DNA from: Icerya purchasi
Lineage: Eukaryota > Arthropoda > Insecta > Hemiptera > Monophlebidae
DNA: 64,000 nucleotides
Direction of reading: 5' to 3'
Assembly (NCBI GenBank): GCA_039619475.1
Contig: CM077115.1
Coordinates: 416,586,557-416,650,556 of the forward strand
Shown here: positions 1-11,705 of the stretch, in pieces
How positions within the stretch are numbered: the first letter of the stretch is position 1
Layout: the number at the start of each line of letters is the position of its first letter
The notes under the pieces: generated by a model
Told to the model about the DNA's origin: nothing
What the model saw: the letters and a program-made list of their open reading frames with translations, nothing else
The model's database searches: none
Program-made: the position numbers and the translations under genes

Positions 1-115
1 CGGAATCTACGTTTTTAGGAAATGTCTGTATGAATGTGTACGCGTGTATACACGCACACACACTATCCTTTTATGCCAATCCTTGGTTAAAATTTGCTGA
101 AAAATTTATTATTTA

Positions 116-147
<32 letters not shown>

Positions 148-1274
148 TTTTTTTTGGCATCGAAAATTCTACCCATTATCTATATGATATTTATTTTTGT
201 TTACATTAATAATTATATGTTAATTCGTGAATTCGGAATAATATAATTAAATTAAATTAAAGAAAATTTGGTTATTCTATAAAACTGATAATTTTGTCAC
301 TTCCGAAAAGGGCCCCTAATATTTCCGTAGCCCCAGATCTATTATACAACTTAATTCGGGCCTGAAGTTTCCTGTAATAAAGTAAAAAATGAAAAAGAAC
401 ACACTCGCGCCAAAAATAAATCCACCAACAATTCTCCCCTCTTTCTCTTACTTGAGAAGTTCACTCGCGGAGTCTTGCAGTTCGAACTTGGTCATCGTAT
501 CCGGTAAAATTGTTTTCTTCGCGCGATTTTCCGTTGTTTGCCGTGATCGATATTCGTCCACGTTTGACTGAACGTGACTCCTGCACTATGAGTCTTAATT
601 GCAGCGACAGACTTACAGAGCGAAATTCGGAAAAAAATGTTGTCGTATTTTATAGGCAATTAGTCCAACGCGATGGGGAAATAATTAAAGGTAATTAAGG
701 AAATTATTTATGAAATAGTAAACAAACAGTTAGACGAGTCAGTTAATAAAGAAAAGAGATAGAAACAGTGATAAGAAATTAAAAAAGGAAAGCAGTAATC
801 TAATAAGCAGAGAAAATAATCGCAAATCTACATCGAGAAATCAGGACAAAATTTAAGAACTAAGCGTACATGCATTAAATAACTTCAAAAAAAAAAAAAA
901 AAAAAAAAATCCTGCAGATAATTAAATAAGAAACATCGTATTTATTATAATTTAATTATAACATAAAACAACTGTATTAGCGAATCAAAAATACATGCAA
1001 ATAATTTTGTTCTTCTTGTTACGAATGAACCGAATTTAATGAAAAGGATCTGTAAAGACACGTATTCAAACTTTTAGGAACGTAAAAGATTCCTCCTAAA
1101 ATAAAATATAAAAATTTGCCCCTACGATTTAAGGTTTAAAAAATCTTTAGTATTCCATTCATTCGAATGGACAACGACGGGGGGGACAGATTACTCTGGT
1201 ACACACGGTTGTTTAATGTAGTCCAAAATCAATCATTTCGCTACAAGCAAGAAAAAACATTAATCATATTATGA
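1..1274. other. AT-rich non-coding stretch
   Basis: No recognisable gene. It holds a (TA)n run at about 120-144 and a poly(A) run of about 20 near 887-909. The short open frames at 389-698 have no recognisable motif and overlap each other. Confidence 0.6.
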
Positions 1275-1466
1275 TTAAAAGTGAAGTAAGTCCCATACCC
1301 TTGGATTGTGAAGTTAAGGTTCACAATGTACTAAACCTAATGGATCTGAAGAGAATATTGAGGCCGGTTTCTTTCACTCGGCATCCTTTACTTTCTTAGG
1401 TTTCTCCGGTACCCTATTATTTCAGGCTGAGTAAACCTGAAAGCGACTTGAATCTGGAACGAGCCG
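1275..1466 (-). mobile_element. SINE-A copy 1 (tRNA-derived SINE, head missing)
   Basis: Read on the minus strand, this segment matches the body of the repeats at 5211-5455 and 45948-46255. The shared landmarks are AGTAAGTCCCATA, TTGTGAAGTTAAG, AATATTG-GGCC-GTTTCTTTC and GGCTGAGTAAACCTG, in the same order. The tRNA-like head present at 45948 is absent. The repeat stops abruptly at about 1466, where it touches the inner end repeat of the piggyBac remnant, so one of the two probably inserted into or recombined with the other. Identity is clear but imperfect, which suggests an old copy. Confidence 0.75.
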
Positions 1467-2393
1467 GGTATCTAATACCCATGAACATTATTGTACACTG
1501 AATCAATCTTATGTTAATATTAGTTTTCTATATTAGGGAAATAGGTAGTTATATACATTGTTTATGAAAATTAAATATTTATTTATTATAAAATAAGCAT
1601 ATAATCATTGAAAATTGAAAAAACTAAACATTTTTTTCCCGAGATAAATTTGTTAGAACCTAACTTAGAATATATGTATATTTAAAAACAAAAAATAATA
1701 ACAATTTAGGTACAAAACATAAAATTGTTTTTAACACGTTAACATCAAATTATGATTTATGTAAAACAAAGCTTATTTATTACTTATATACTAAGTTAAT
1801 CGCTATCGAGATCAACGCAACTTTGGCATACTCTGGGGTTATGTGTTGCATACAAATAGGCTTGTTACATTTATTGCAATTATGCCTTGTTTTTTTGTCT
1901 TCGGCAGAAGGACAGTCTGTACATCTCTTATATGTTTTCCAAATTTTATTCGGAGGGTAGATACATATACGTAAGCCTCTCGGTAAGTTCTCTATATTCT
2001 TCCTCACTCGTCGTTTGAACAAAACTGTTCATTGTCACACTAGTACAAGCTTGTTCAAACAAGGCTACACAAGTCGACTATTTCCGTATGACGTCGTTTG
2101 TAAAACTGTGAAAAAGGATATGTCATTCATCAATAAACAATAAAAAACAATAAACACGTTGTATATATAAATTTCACGTGGTGATTGTGGCCGGGTATAA
2201 CGTATCCGCGCGTTCTTCACAGACGTGCAAACTCTAGCCTCAATGACACTAAATAGAATAGCTAATACGCTCAAAGAGATCAACGACTGCAGCTACTGTG
2301 AGCGACAAATAACACGCGTATTTTGTTTTAAAATTATTAGGGTTTTAAAAACCGTCGGGTATTAGATACCCGGCCACAATGACGCCGGGTTAA
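1464..2393 (-). mobile_element. piggyBac-like DNA transposon remnant
   Basis: The right border reads inward from a TTAA site at 2390-2393 as CCCGGCGTCATTGTGG, followed by a palindromic block CGGGTATNNNATACCCG at 2355-2371. The same block, inverted, lies at about 1464-1481. TTAA targets and ends beginning with a run of C are typical of piggyBac. Inside, 1780-2022 encodes the C-terminal cysteine-rich domain of a piggyBac transposase. At about 0.93 kb the element is far shorter than a complete piggyBac (about 2.4 kb), so most of the transposase has been deleted. The outer left end and its TTAA appear to have been replaced by SINE-A copy 1. Confidence 0.75.
1780..2022 (-). pseudogene. piggyBac transposase C-terminal cysteine-rich domain (fragment)
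   Basis: This 80-residue open frame carries C34-x2-C37, then a KKT triplet, C49-x2-C52, and C57-x2-H60 (IC-x2-H). That is the arrangement of the zinc-binding C-terminal domain of piggyBac transposases, which contacts the transposon ends. The final cysteine pair usual in the family is not visible before the stop, so the domain is incomplete. The DDD catalytic core is absent. The frame starts without a convincing initiator and should be read as a relic of a longer gene. It lies inside the element bounded by the palindromic end repeats, on the strand expected if transcription ran from the 2393 end. Confidence 0.75.
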
Positions 2394-3143
2394 GTAGTCA
2401 GAATACCTAGACTCGTCTAATGTAAGTCGATATTTATATCCATCAATTAAGATACTAGAGGGTAATGAAATATTCATAACTCTTCCTCTAAGTCATGTAT
2501 AAATTCAATGTAATTTTAAGACCAGAAACGGAATATTTTAAATACTGATAGAAGTTTATTATTTAATAACTTTTAATTTTCACTCCCGAAAATTTTGTAG
2601 AGAGAATAATAGTATAATGACCAAAGGTATACCTGATTTAATGTACATAGCTACACGTCCAGATATTTTATTTTATTACCCTATAGAGGTAAAATCAGGA
2701 ATAGAAAACCGATCTATTCATTCACATATCAAGTCTCTGTCAAACTTCACCCGCGTAATACTTGTTTAAATCTTTCGTTTTTTTCCCCTTTTTTCATATG
2801 GTGAACTCTGTATTTTCACTAGAGATTTATTTCCCCTCCGTTCAGTTTACCTATCTTTCGGAAATATTAGTAATATAATAATTAAAAGAAAATTTCATTT
2901 CACAACAACAAACTACAGCAGTTGACGAGGGTTTAAGATTACAATGTAAATGTTATTTCCAGTAGCAACACATTTATATACATATTACTCTCCAACCAAA
3001 AGCGGTCTTCATGCTAAAGATGCTCGGTGTTTTTATGTCTATCGCGATCCAACAAAAAGTTTCGACCAATTAAAAATCACCCACAAGCATCATTTTAAAA
3101 ATATATAAAATCGACAACTGACACATAGTTTTTTCCCCTTTAC
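2394..3143. other. AT-rich stretch, nothing recognised
   Basis: No repeat family or coding signature was found. Composition is ordinary for the window. Confidence 0.5.
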
Positions 3144-3200
3144 CTCGCGCACGTAAAATACACCGTTACAAATCAGCGAGCGGTCGAGAATTTTAATTAC
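3144..3200 (-). other. candidate 57-nt host exon (unproven)
   Basis: On the minus strand a pyrimidine-rich tract ending TTCTGTTCAG precedes 57 nt that end GAG followed by GTAAAG, a plausible donor. The segment is exactly 19 codons. It is open in one frame (about VIKILDRSLICNGVFYVRE) and closed by stops in the other two. It has visibly higher GC than its surroundings. No protein family was recognised. Short segments with such borders also arise by chance in 64 kb, so this is a candidate only. Confidence 0.2.
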
Positions 3201-3319
3201 CTGAACAGAATAAACACGGTAGCTGGGCGAAGGTTTAAAATTTTTGAATATAAGTAATATTCCCGATAGCAACGATTAACAATTTCATTGCAGCCATTCT
3301 TTATTTCTTTGTAAAAAAT

Positions 3320-3772
3320 AATATTTATGACAACTTCTTGAATCACACATCTCTGATAGATCCTTCAGAGTTTCTCACGAAGAAGCGAAGTTTAAACTGC
3401 ATCTAATACAGGTCGGTGGTCCATAAGGTAGTATCTTAAGACCTACTCTGTATTTGTTACGTGCAGCTGACATTCCGATATCAACTAAGTCGATGATTGT
3501 TACCTTTGCAGATGATGACACAGCCATTTTGTCAGTTGGCGATTCACCAGAATTGGCTACGAGTAACTTGCAATGTGTAGTAGACAAAATTATCAAATGG
3601 ACATGCGATTAGAAGATCAAGATTAATCGAGAAAAATCATCGCGCGTAATGTTTACATTTCATAAATCTAGTTCTTCACAGTCACCCGGATCTAGAGGCT
3701 TTAGAACCACTACTTCCTGATGATGACTTAAGGCGTCTTAAGCTCAGAAAACGCTATGATTTGATCAACTAA
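3320..3772 (+). pseudogene. Jockey-type non-LTR retrotransposon fragment (RT, then ORF end)
   Basis: Conceptual translation gives a broken reverse transcriptase palm: a GSILRPTLYLL-like stretch (the former GVPQGS region) and the catalytic box FADDDTAILS at about 3505-3535. Then comes a LQ-x-x-V-x-K-I-x-x-W segment and KINREKSSRV, the typical order in Jockey-clade ORF2. Several stops interrupt it (for example at 3610). At 3693-3771 the sequence jumps to LEPLLPDDDLRRL-x-LRKRYDLIN-stop, which looks like the extreme C-terminus of the same ORF, so the thumb and downstream region are deleted. There is little 3' UTR before the next element begins near 3785. The clade assignment is by recognition, not alignment. 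Confidence 0.7.
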
Positions 3773-3784
3773 TTTATTTTATAT

Positions 3785-4945
3785 ATTTGTTACAATAATA
3801 TTAAAATTAATAATCATACGTTCAGTTCTACTGACCATATTAAATATTTAGGATTCATTTTAGACGATAGATTAAAGTACAATAAGCATATACAGTACAT
3901 AAATAATAAGGTTAATAAATATTATTACATTCTTAAATCCCTTGGCGGTTAATTATGGGGACTAAATTACAAAATCTAAGATAATACTCTATAAAGGTAC
4001 TAAAGTCATTATAGTCATATTGTGCTGGTGTCTACTATAACCGGTTAATTAAACAACAAATACATAACGTAAACTCCAACTGTCGGAAATTTCTAATTGA
4101 TTTAACTTCTTCATATATTGCAATTCAGATCATAGCACCGGTCTTACCTATCGATCTTTACATAAAAAAGAGATCTCTAATTTTTAATGCTAAAAAAGAA
4201 AATAATGGTATTATAAGTAAAGAACTTCTCAAGCAAGTTGATTTACAAATTTTTAATGAATTTAAAACAAGATACGATACTCTATCAAATGGTAAATTAA
4301 TAAATAAGTTCTTTCCTAACGTAATAGAACGCTTTAAAAACAAAAACATTAAAGTAAATTAATATACGACTCAAATACTCACTGGTCATGGTTCCATTGA
4401 ATACTTTTTAAATAAATTAAACATTATTGCTGATAGTAAATGTTGTAATTGTAAAAGTAATGAAGTAGAAAATGTCCCAAGCATATAATATACACGTGTA
4501 GCAAGTATAACCACCTGCGACAATTGTATATGATTGACTGTGCACTTCAACTAAATGAAATTATTCTACTAGAACAATTTCCTGTATTCATTTCTGAATT
4601 ATTTAAAATTAAACATATATACAAATAATCGCTACTGGTAGCCATAAACTAATTCGCAGGCTACTCTAGTTTGTTATATTTCTTTATTAAAGTAATAATA
4701 AAAAATATATATATATATATATACACATATCTAACTTGTGGACATGTGCACATACCTGGTGTGCGTGCGTATGGATATTTATATGCACATAATATAGTTA
4801 TTTATAGGAATTATGTAGCTGTAATAGTTTCTACCCTGTTCATGTTACAAATCAGTTTGGTTAAGTTGTAACAACGTTTCAAAAGTAGTGCTAATCTATT
4901 CGCTGTGATAAGATTGTACTAAAATATCACGTAAAAAAAAAAAAA
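3785..4945 (+). pseudogene. R1-type non-LTR retrotransposon 3' fragment
   Basis: It begins in the RT thumb (IKYLGFILDDRLKYNKHIQ at about 3836-3895). It continues through a degraded region to a C-terminal zinc-binding tail at about 4370-4485: QILTGHGSIEYFLNKL followed by C-x2-C and a decayed H/C pair. The LTGHG motif before a CCHC-like knuckle is characteristic of the R1 lineage. After the ORF a (TA)n run lies at 4705-4722. The 3' UTR ends GTACTAAAATATCACGT followed by 13 A at 4933-4945. A second copy of just this 3' end is at 26662-26719. Multiple stops show it is dead. It is 5'-truncated, as is usual for LINEs. Confidence 0.7.
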
Positions 4946-5210
4946 TGAATAGAAAACAGTTTGTTTTTTTCTAAATTAGTGTGCAGTGTGTTAGACAAGG
5001 AACGCAACTTATACATTTAGATTCTATTATGGAGGTTTAACGATTTGAGTAACGGAAAAAGAGGAACGACGGAACAAGTAGTGTTCTTATTTGTGCCAAA
5101 AAGTAATAAAAAGTGATTTAGAGCTAACGTAGTGATAATTTTATTTTACTTTTCCGTTTAATTTATGTTTATTATGGTAACCATTTTATTTAAAATAATT
5201 GCCATAGTGT
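4946..5210. repeat. AT-rich flank with degenerate ATGGTAA/TTTATT repeat
   Basis: Near 5165-5208 the motif ATGGTAACCATTTTATTTAAAATA occurs in imperfect form. It returns on the other side of the SINE-A copy at 5450-5580, together with TTTACCATAGTAAACG-like units of about 30 bp. The SINE therefore sits in, or helped to generate, a degenerate tandem array. No gene is visible. Confidence 0.45.
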
Positions 5211-5455
5211 AAGGTGCTTGGCTACTAAATCAGAGGTGTCATAAGTTTTCAAGACTTGTCTTGTCTCGAAAACAAGTCGTTTCCAAGTTTACCCAGCCTA
5301 AAATAATTGGATATCAGCAGTGAAGTCGAATCCCAAGTAGAAAGAAACTGGCCCCAGTATTCTCCTTAGATTCATTAGGATTAGTATGAAAAGCTTAACT
5401 TCACAGTCCATGATACTCTGTCAAGGATATATGGGACTTACTATACTTTACCATA
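5211..5455 (+). mobile_element. SINE-A copy 2
   Basis: It is collinear with the SINE at 45948-46255 from the tRNA-derived segment (GCTTGGCTACTAAATCAGAGG) through CCCAAGTAGAAAG-x-x-CTGGCCC-x-x-TATTCTC to the end block TCAAGGATA-ATGGGACTTACT. The first about 25 bp of the tRNA-like head, including the A box, are missing. The tail runs into TTTACCAT-rich repeats. Confidence 0.8.
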
Positions 5456-8306
5456 GTAAACGTTTTATTTGAAACATTTACCATTGTAAACCTTTTATTT
5501 AAATTTTTACGTTTAATGTATATTTAACATGGTAATTAATTTATTTAAAATATTTACCGTAGTAAAAGTTTTATCAAATTTTGTCTTATTTTATCGAGCG
5601 TATTTTACCTTTTTATTTTTCCCACTTCGTTGAGAAATGCCTCCTAGCTCGGTTAAATCACATTAGAAACTTATAAATTTTGCACTAAAATCATGAAATC
5701 AATCTATACCCGCTGGTGAAAGCCAGAACAAAATCGGTTCCGTAGTTAGTGAGATTAGCGTACACAGACTGATAGAGAAACAGACATGTTTTTCGAATTT
5801 TATTTATACATGTATACATATAAATATAGATTTATGTTTACGTATAAAATTCAAGCAATTCATTTTAGATGTCGCGTAATTTACAATGTTTTAAGAAAAT
5901 TTTTAGAAATTGAATATAAATGAGAATTAGATCAGGTATGAGCAAGGAAGTTGTAGTTACGAAACAGAACGACGATTCCGAAATAATGACTTGTGGTTGT
6001 GCACTATCAGCTAGAGGAGTTAGAAAAAAAAAAAATACAATCCTTAAAATTAAATATGCTAGTAAGACTGGTCAAACGTGTAAGTAAATATAAATAATAA
6101 AGATCACTCTAAGAACTGAATAAAGCGAAGTACAGAGTAACAAAATATTAATAATTTTGAGATAGAAATGCATTATACCAAACTGAAGTATAACAATGTG
6201 TGTAAGCTAGATAATAATAATAATAGTAAAGGAAGAAAGAAAGATAATGTTTAATATTTTTTATGCAATTCCTGATTTATAATAACTGGTATGACATACT
6301 TGCAACAGCGACTGTATATTTAACAAAAATATATACATACACACACATGTATATATATTATATATTTCACATATATATTGTTACTTAAATACGATATTAA
6401 ATTTCAAAACGATCCAGATTGGCCAGCAATTGTTCCAGAACCGGAATAGAACAGATTATTTCCAGATAACAAAGAAACCAAAAGGAATAATATGAGGCTA
6501 TTCTTGCAGCACTTTAGATTTATGTAGAGAAATGTTTTTGAATTTTTCTGTTCTATTTGCTAACAATAGACGGAAGAAAGGCTGGTCTGAGTGTGGGCAA
6601 AACAATCCGTTTGCGCAGATATCACGGACGGCTAGATTTAAAAGTTCCACTGGACCAACAGCGCATTAAAAGATAAAATTTCCGACCGTTCCATATAAAA
6701 GTTTGCGTAACACGATTTGCTTTTTGCCGGTTTTTTATTATTCGTCCGGCTGCTCTGTTTAGTGTCGCCTACGTCTCAGTAAAACGTTGAAGAGGGTATA
6801 CTGGCGGAATTTGCTAAAAGCTCATCTAGAAGCCTTTATCGGGCGCTAAACTCCAGCGACTAGTTTGCAGCGATAACGGATTTTCTCTCGTTACTTCCTA
6901 ATTTGGCAACTTTCTATCGATGAAGCGACATTTTTCCGTTCCTATTTTCTCAAATTCTATTCCTATTATTAACCTTATCCGCGACGATGCTAATTGCATA
7001 CTTCACAAATTACTATCTTCTCACTTGGGCCATTTTGACGATCGTGAACTTTATATAGAATTTCCAAATTCGTAACTTCAGTGACCGAATTCGAGAAAAA
7101 AAAGGAAAAAGCTTCTCCACTTTTAACTTCGACTGAAGTTTCAGATAAACAGTGTTTGGAGAGATATTAAGTAGGTGTGTAAATCTCTTTACGGTATAAT
7201 GGATTTTTACGTCCAGTACAACTTAAAACAGGTGCGTAATTTTAATTCTTTATCGTAATCCTCCTAAAGAACATCGCCATCACAGCTTATGTTATTGCTT
7301 GCCTCACTGTATTCCGCTTCTGGTTCTCATCTTTAGTTTGTCTGCAAAATTTCGGGCCGTTTGCTAACCGAATCGTATTTCCTTGTTTTGTAACATTCAT
7401 TGTCGTTGTCTTGAAAATTGAATAAGCTGATTGTTTGTGTTATTACCTTCAGCATGATTTTCTCTGTTAGGGTTTACTGTCTTAGATAAAAAGAGATCTG
7501 GTTATAACTCGAGGCCGAATACTCGCAGTCTGCTACTGTGAATGCAATAAAATGCTTAATGGTATTTATTGACAAATAAATGAGTTTATGCATGCGATCT
7601 GTAGTGATATGTAAATTTACAAACTGAACTATATGAAGCTGCGAAACAGTAATGACTACAGACAACAATAACAGATGAACAGAAAAAAAAAAAAAAAAAA
7701 GAAGAAAAGACAGTTCCGCCATAGTTAGAACGAATAACACTTAACGGAATGTACACTGCAACAGATCAGTGAATTACGTGTCAACTCTCATGTCGTTTGC
7801 TTGCGTCTATGTGCGTGTGCGCGTGTGCACATGCCTGTATTTGCTGGGTATTTACTATTGCAAGAGGAATGCGGCAACATGATAAATTGTACCGAACAAT
7901 AATGACAATATCTATTAGAAAGAAGGGGTAACCTTAATTGGTGGAAGGAAATGGAAGAATTGCCGGCTAAACTAAGGTATTATTTATTTATTTTATATGA
8001 TTATAAGCTGAATCCTCCCGACCTTAAGACTAGTATTATGGTGAAGATAACTAGAGCTTCGTCAAAAATTACATATATTAAGCCTAAAGGAATAAATAAT
8101 TATATTGATAAAACAAAGGACGCTGTACGTTAGGGAAAATTCCGACGGATATTATAAAAATAAAGAATAAAAAAAATTGCCTCTTAGAAATTAAAAATTG
8201 GCTGTTGAGTAACTACAATGATTGCAACTAAAAGAGGTGGAAGGAGTACGTAATAAGTGATTTTTTCTCTTTTTTTACATTTTTTTTTCTCTTTATCTTT
8301 TCCCAG

Positions 8307-8311
<5 letters not shown>
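5456..8311. other. long non-coding stretch
   Basis: 5456-5580 carries about 30-bp TTTACCATNGTAAACG/TTTATTT units. 6590-6960 is a little richer in GC than its surroundings but has no recognisable reading frame. 7684-7700 is an A run, and 7806-7835 is a short GT-rich tract. The open frame at 7474-7740 (minus) is a low-complexity artefact. No gene or known repeat was identified. Confidence 0.5.

Positions 8312-8350
<39 letters not shown>
8312..8350. repeat. (TA)n microsatellite
   Basis: About 19 uninterrupted TA units. Confidence 0.95.
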
Positions 8351-8355
<5 letters not shown>

Positions 8356-8428
8356 TTTTTATTTTACATTTTTCTTGCATTGGGTTTCTATACGAATTGC
8401 TATTATGTTTTGCCTTATTTTGTTTAGA

Positions 8429-9115
8429 TTTTTTTTTTTTTAAATTTTCAAACCGTGGTTAGACCCTGGGCCGTGTATAATATCTAGACTATTACGGCCC
8501 GAGAGTCTCCGGTTACAGGAATGCTCTTAATCCATTGTCCCTAACGAACTGGAAGACTGCACTTTGGTTCGCTTCTGAGTTTGAGAGATCATGGTTGAGG
8601 TTATCAAATCCGTGTCTCATTCTGGAGGATTGGAATGCAGGGCAATTTATGAGAATGTGCTCACCCGGAGGGTGAGCGCCTTCCAACAGGTAGTCGTGGG
8701 ATAGTCGCGTGTGGCCCAGGCGTAAACGGTTGAGCGCGCGATAATAAACTCTTAAGGTCCCCTGGGGGGGGGGCACCATGGCTCTACGGATTTCTTTATA
8801 TTCTGCAAGTAGGACAGGGTGGAGATGTGTTCTTGTTTCCATTGTTCCATTATTTGTATTTTTACTGCTCCTGATATTTGAGGGGGCCCAAGTATGCTTT
8901 GCGGACTGGGAGCTGTAATGGTTGAGTGAGCTGCTGTGTTCACCCTTTCATTTCCTGGGATTCCCGCGTGACTTGGGACCCACAACACTACTAGATTATA
9001 TCCCTTCGATTGTAGCTCCATGATGAGTGCCAGGACGTGGTTTGTTAACCCCCTCCCCGGGCTCCCCCCTAACATCTTAGCCACCACTAATGAGTCTGTT
9101 ATCTTTTGAATTATG
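8429..9115 (-). pseudogene. LINE 3' fragment: RNase H domain plus C-terminal knuckle
   Basis: Two overlapping minus-strand frames (9087-8752 and 8842-8513), offset by a frameshift near 8760-8840, form one decayed ORF2 C-terminus. The upstream frame holds the RNase H signature ITDS at about 9097-9108 and LWVPSHAGIPGNERVN at about 8940-8985, where canonical elements have AD in place of VN. The downstream frame holds RLGHTRLSHDYLL followed by HILINCPAF, the tail that follows RNase H in I- and Jockey-group LINEs. Translation reads through to a stop at 8513. The 3' UTR ends in an A run on the minus strand (T run at 8429-8440). The G run at 8764-8772 is a likely site of the frameshift. The RT is missing, so the copy is 5'-truncated. 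Confidence 0.8.
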
Positions 9116-9326
9116 CGTTATGCTGTTATTTTTAGTGGAAATTTATATTAAGTTTGTTTTTACCGTGTTTTGTGACAAATTTGTTAGTTAAGTGGTTAAT
9201 TGTATATGATCGATTGTAACTTTATTACAAATAAACGTTGTAACTGCGATGAGAACCTACAGACGGGCGGTTGCCTTGTGGGTTCTCCGTATGTTATTTA
9301 ATAAAAAAAAAAAAAAAAAAAAAAAA
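9116..9326 (+). mobile_element. probable retroposon 3' end with hairpin and poly(A)
   Basis: This segment ends in about 25 A (9302-9326). Shortly before that, GAGAACC and GGTTCTC pair as a 7-bp stem around a 22-nt loop (about 9250-9285). A hairpin followed by poly(A) is a common LINE or SINE 3' terminus. No coding sequence is attached and the family is unknown. It lies back to back with the minus-strand LINE fragment ending near 9115. Confidence 0.45.
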
Positions 9327-9506
9327 ACTGACCTAGATCCTGGCTAGTTAAGCTTAGCAATCATTATGTCATTCTCTTGGACCACCGATTTATGTGAAAA
9401 GGAGATGTTTTTATGCTACAAACGATCAAGAAATTTATGAACTGAAAAAGTTAATCAAAAATGAAGGATTTACGTTGGATTCATTCCGTCTGGCAATCGT
9501 CAAGTT

Positions 9507-9550
<44 letters not shown>

Positions 9551-11655
9551 ACTTCGAGGAAGCATCATCCGGCATCAACTATAAGAACCTTCAAGAACTA
9601 CCTCCCAGATATTAGATAAATCAAATCTAAAATCTGTAAAAATCTTATTTAGTTTAGACGTCAAGAATCCAGAATTTTAAATAGTACGAAAAATGATGTA
9701 TTTTTAAGAAATTTTATTTTTCATTATATTATCACTGAAATACTGAAATGGGCAATATAAACGTATTTAGTAAATGTTCATGTCAGTGTGTTCATTTTTT
9801 TAACACAATCGATTAAATGTATAACTTTCAAGGTTTTAGGTACGGCACCCTTCCTGTCGGTGCCAGTATATAACAATCATCCACCTCTACGAATTCTTAA
9901 CAAATGAAGCCGCAATACAAATAACTCATCTAGTTTTCAATTAATCCTAATCACTAAAACGCAACAACTGTCACAACGACATTAGCAACAGCGAAATCTC
10001 CCCGCCATCGCCCCACGACTACAACTACGCTGATACGCTAAGCGAACGTTTTAGCGGTCAGCTAGTAGTAATAATACACAAATTAATGCACACACGCATT
10101 AACCATTAGGTAACACGCACTGTATCACTTAATAATATTAATCGAGAAGAATTAGATAATTCGTCAAAATATATTATCGGCTCTATCATGTTATCTAATA
10201 CTGATAATAACCGATAGAATACATTGTTTCAAAGAAAAGACCGTTTTGTTTTCCGCAAATTTCCGATTCATCCCTTAAATTAAGTAAATGTAATTTGTTT
10301 TTTTTTTTTTGAATTGTAACAAGACGATGAAAATAACGAAAATAATAATTTTACGCGAATGGAGATAATGTCACACCAAAATAAAACTCTCCAAAAAAAA
10401 AAACACCAAAAAAAAAAAGAATATCCAAGCCGTATATCTGCAAATAAAAACATCCAATGACCGTCAATTACGGTCAAAAACGTTTTAAATTTCATAACAT
10501 TTAGGCGATTTTTATTAAATATGTCCAAATATCGGATTTACTCTAAAACTGACTCCAATAAGAAGTGCAGTTAAACTAGTAAATCGGCTCAGCTACACAA
10601 CGTTTATAATAAGCCCATTAAAACAAAGGAGTACTATCATTAAACATATTCGTTATTGAAGATATAAAACGTTAAAAAAATTATTCAAAAATTTACGCCC
10701 GAATCAGCACTACGACAAAGATTAGAAATGATATCAAAAAAAAGTTTTCCATGCCCTACGTGCTACAAATATTTAAAAAAATACAGCCAACTATTTTTAG
10801 TTTTTTTTTTTTTATATTAATATTAAATCTTTTGCAAATAATGATAAAAACACACTTTTAAATACGATAACATCAAACAAAGTACCAATAAAAAAAAAAA
10901 AAATCATAAGCGTTGCCAGTCTAGAAAAACTAACAATATGGCGCAAAACAGATCTGGCTAATAATGATGTTACAAACGTATTAAACTCGTTCTTAATTGA
11001 ATTTCAGTAATAAATCCTTTCCGACTCTGGTTATACCAACAAAAGTCATCGATAAAATTCTACTGTACATATGTCATTGAAGTCACTCAGTTTAGTTTGA
11101 TTATGCTATGGGAAATAGAAGTAAAAAGGTTATACGTTTTTAAATCTTTTCTAAATGAAAATATGGTTGATATTGCGATAATATCTGGAAATAAGTTTGG
11201 TTATACAATAATTGTACTATGTAGAGACGGAACAGCTCATGGAGGCAGTGATTGTGTGGTAGAAATATTCCCCTATGAAAAACATAAAAACGTCTCATAC
11301 GTTTATTAGATAATTTAAGCCAATATTAAAACTAATATAGGTTATTCAATTACTGCTACAGTTTATTGCCATCCAGGTATCTTAATATCTTCCACTAAAC
11401 ACATTTCGTGAAAATTAGGACATAAATTCATCTGCAGAGTTGTTGAACTTCAAAAAAGTGTTTTATAGCAAACAACCCCGGCAATAAATTTTCGTTTATT
11501 AATTCACCTAATTTTAATAAAAAATCAGTTTTTAATTAATTTTTTTACGTACTTTTTTTATATATCTTAATAACAGTCTGTGTACCAACTACAAGACTAT
11601 CAAGATCCATGTAACAGACGCTCATGTCCTGTTTGGATTATTTTACACTTGAATA
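9327..11655. other. AT-rich non-coding stretch
   Basis: It contains a (CA)/(TA) microsatellite at 9508-9547 and many A runs (10293-10310, 10393-10420, 10891-10903). A short hairpin GGCACC/GGTGCC lies at about 9844-9865. No gene was recognised. The frames at 9394-9615 and 11097-11309 have no family signature. Confidence 0.5.
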
Positions 11656-11657
11656 TA

Positions 11658-11686
11658 CACCCTGTCAAGAAAGTATCGGGAATTGT
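11658..11686 (+). repeat. mariner terminal inverted repeat (left)
   Basis: Begins CACCCTGTCAAGAAAGTATC. Perfectly complementary to 12947-12975. Confidence 0.95.
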
Positions 11687-11705
11687 TAAATAAAACGAAC
11701 AATTT

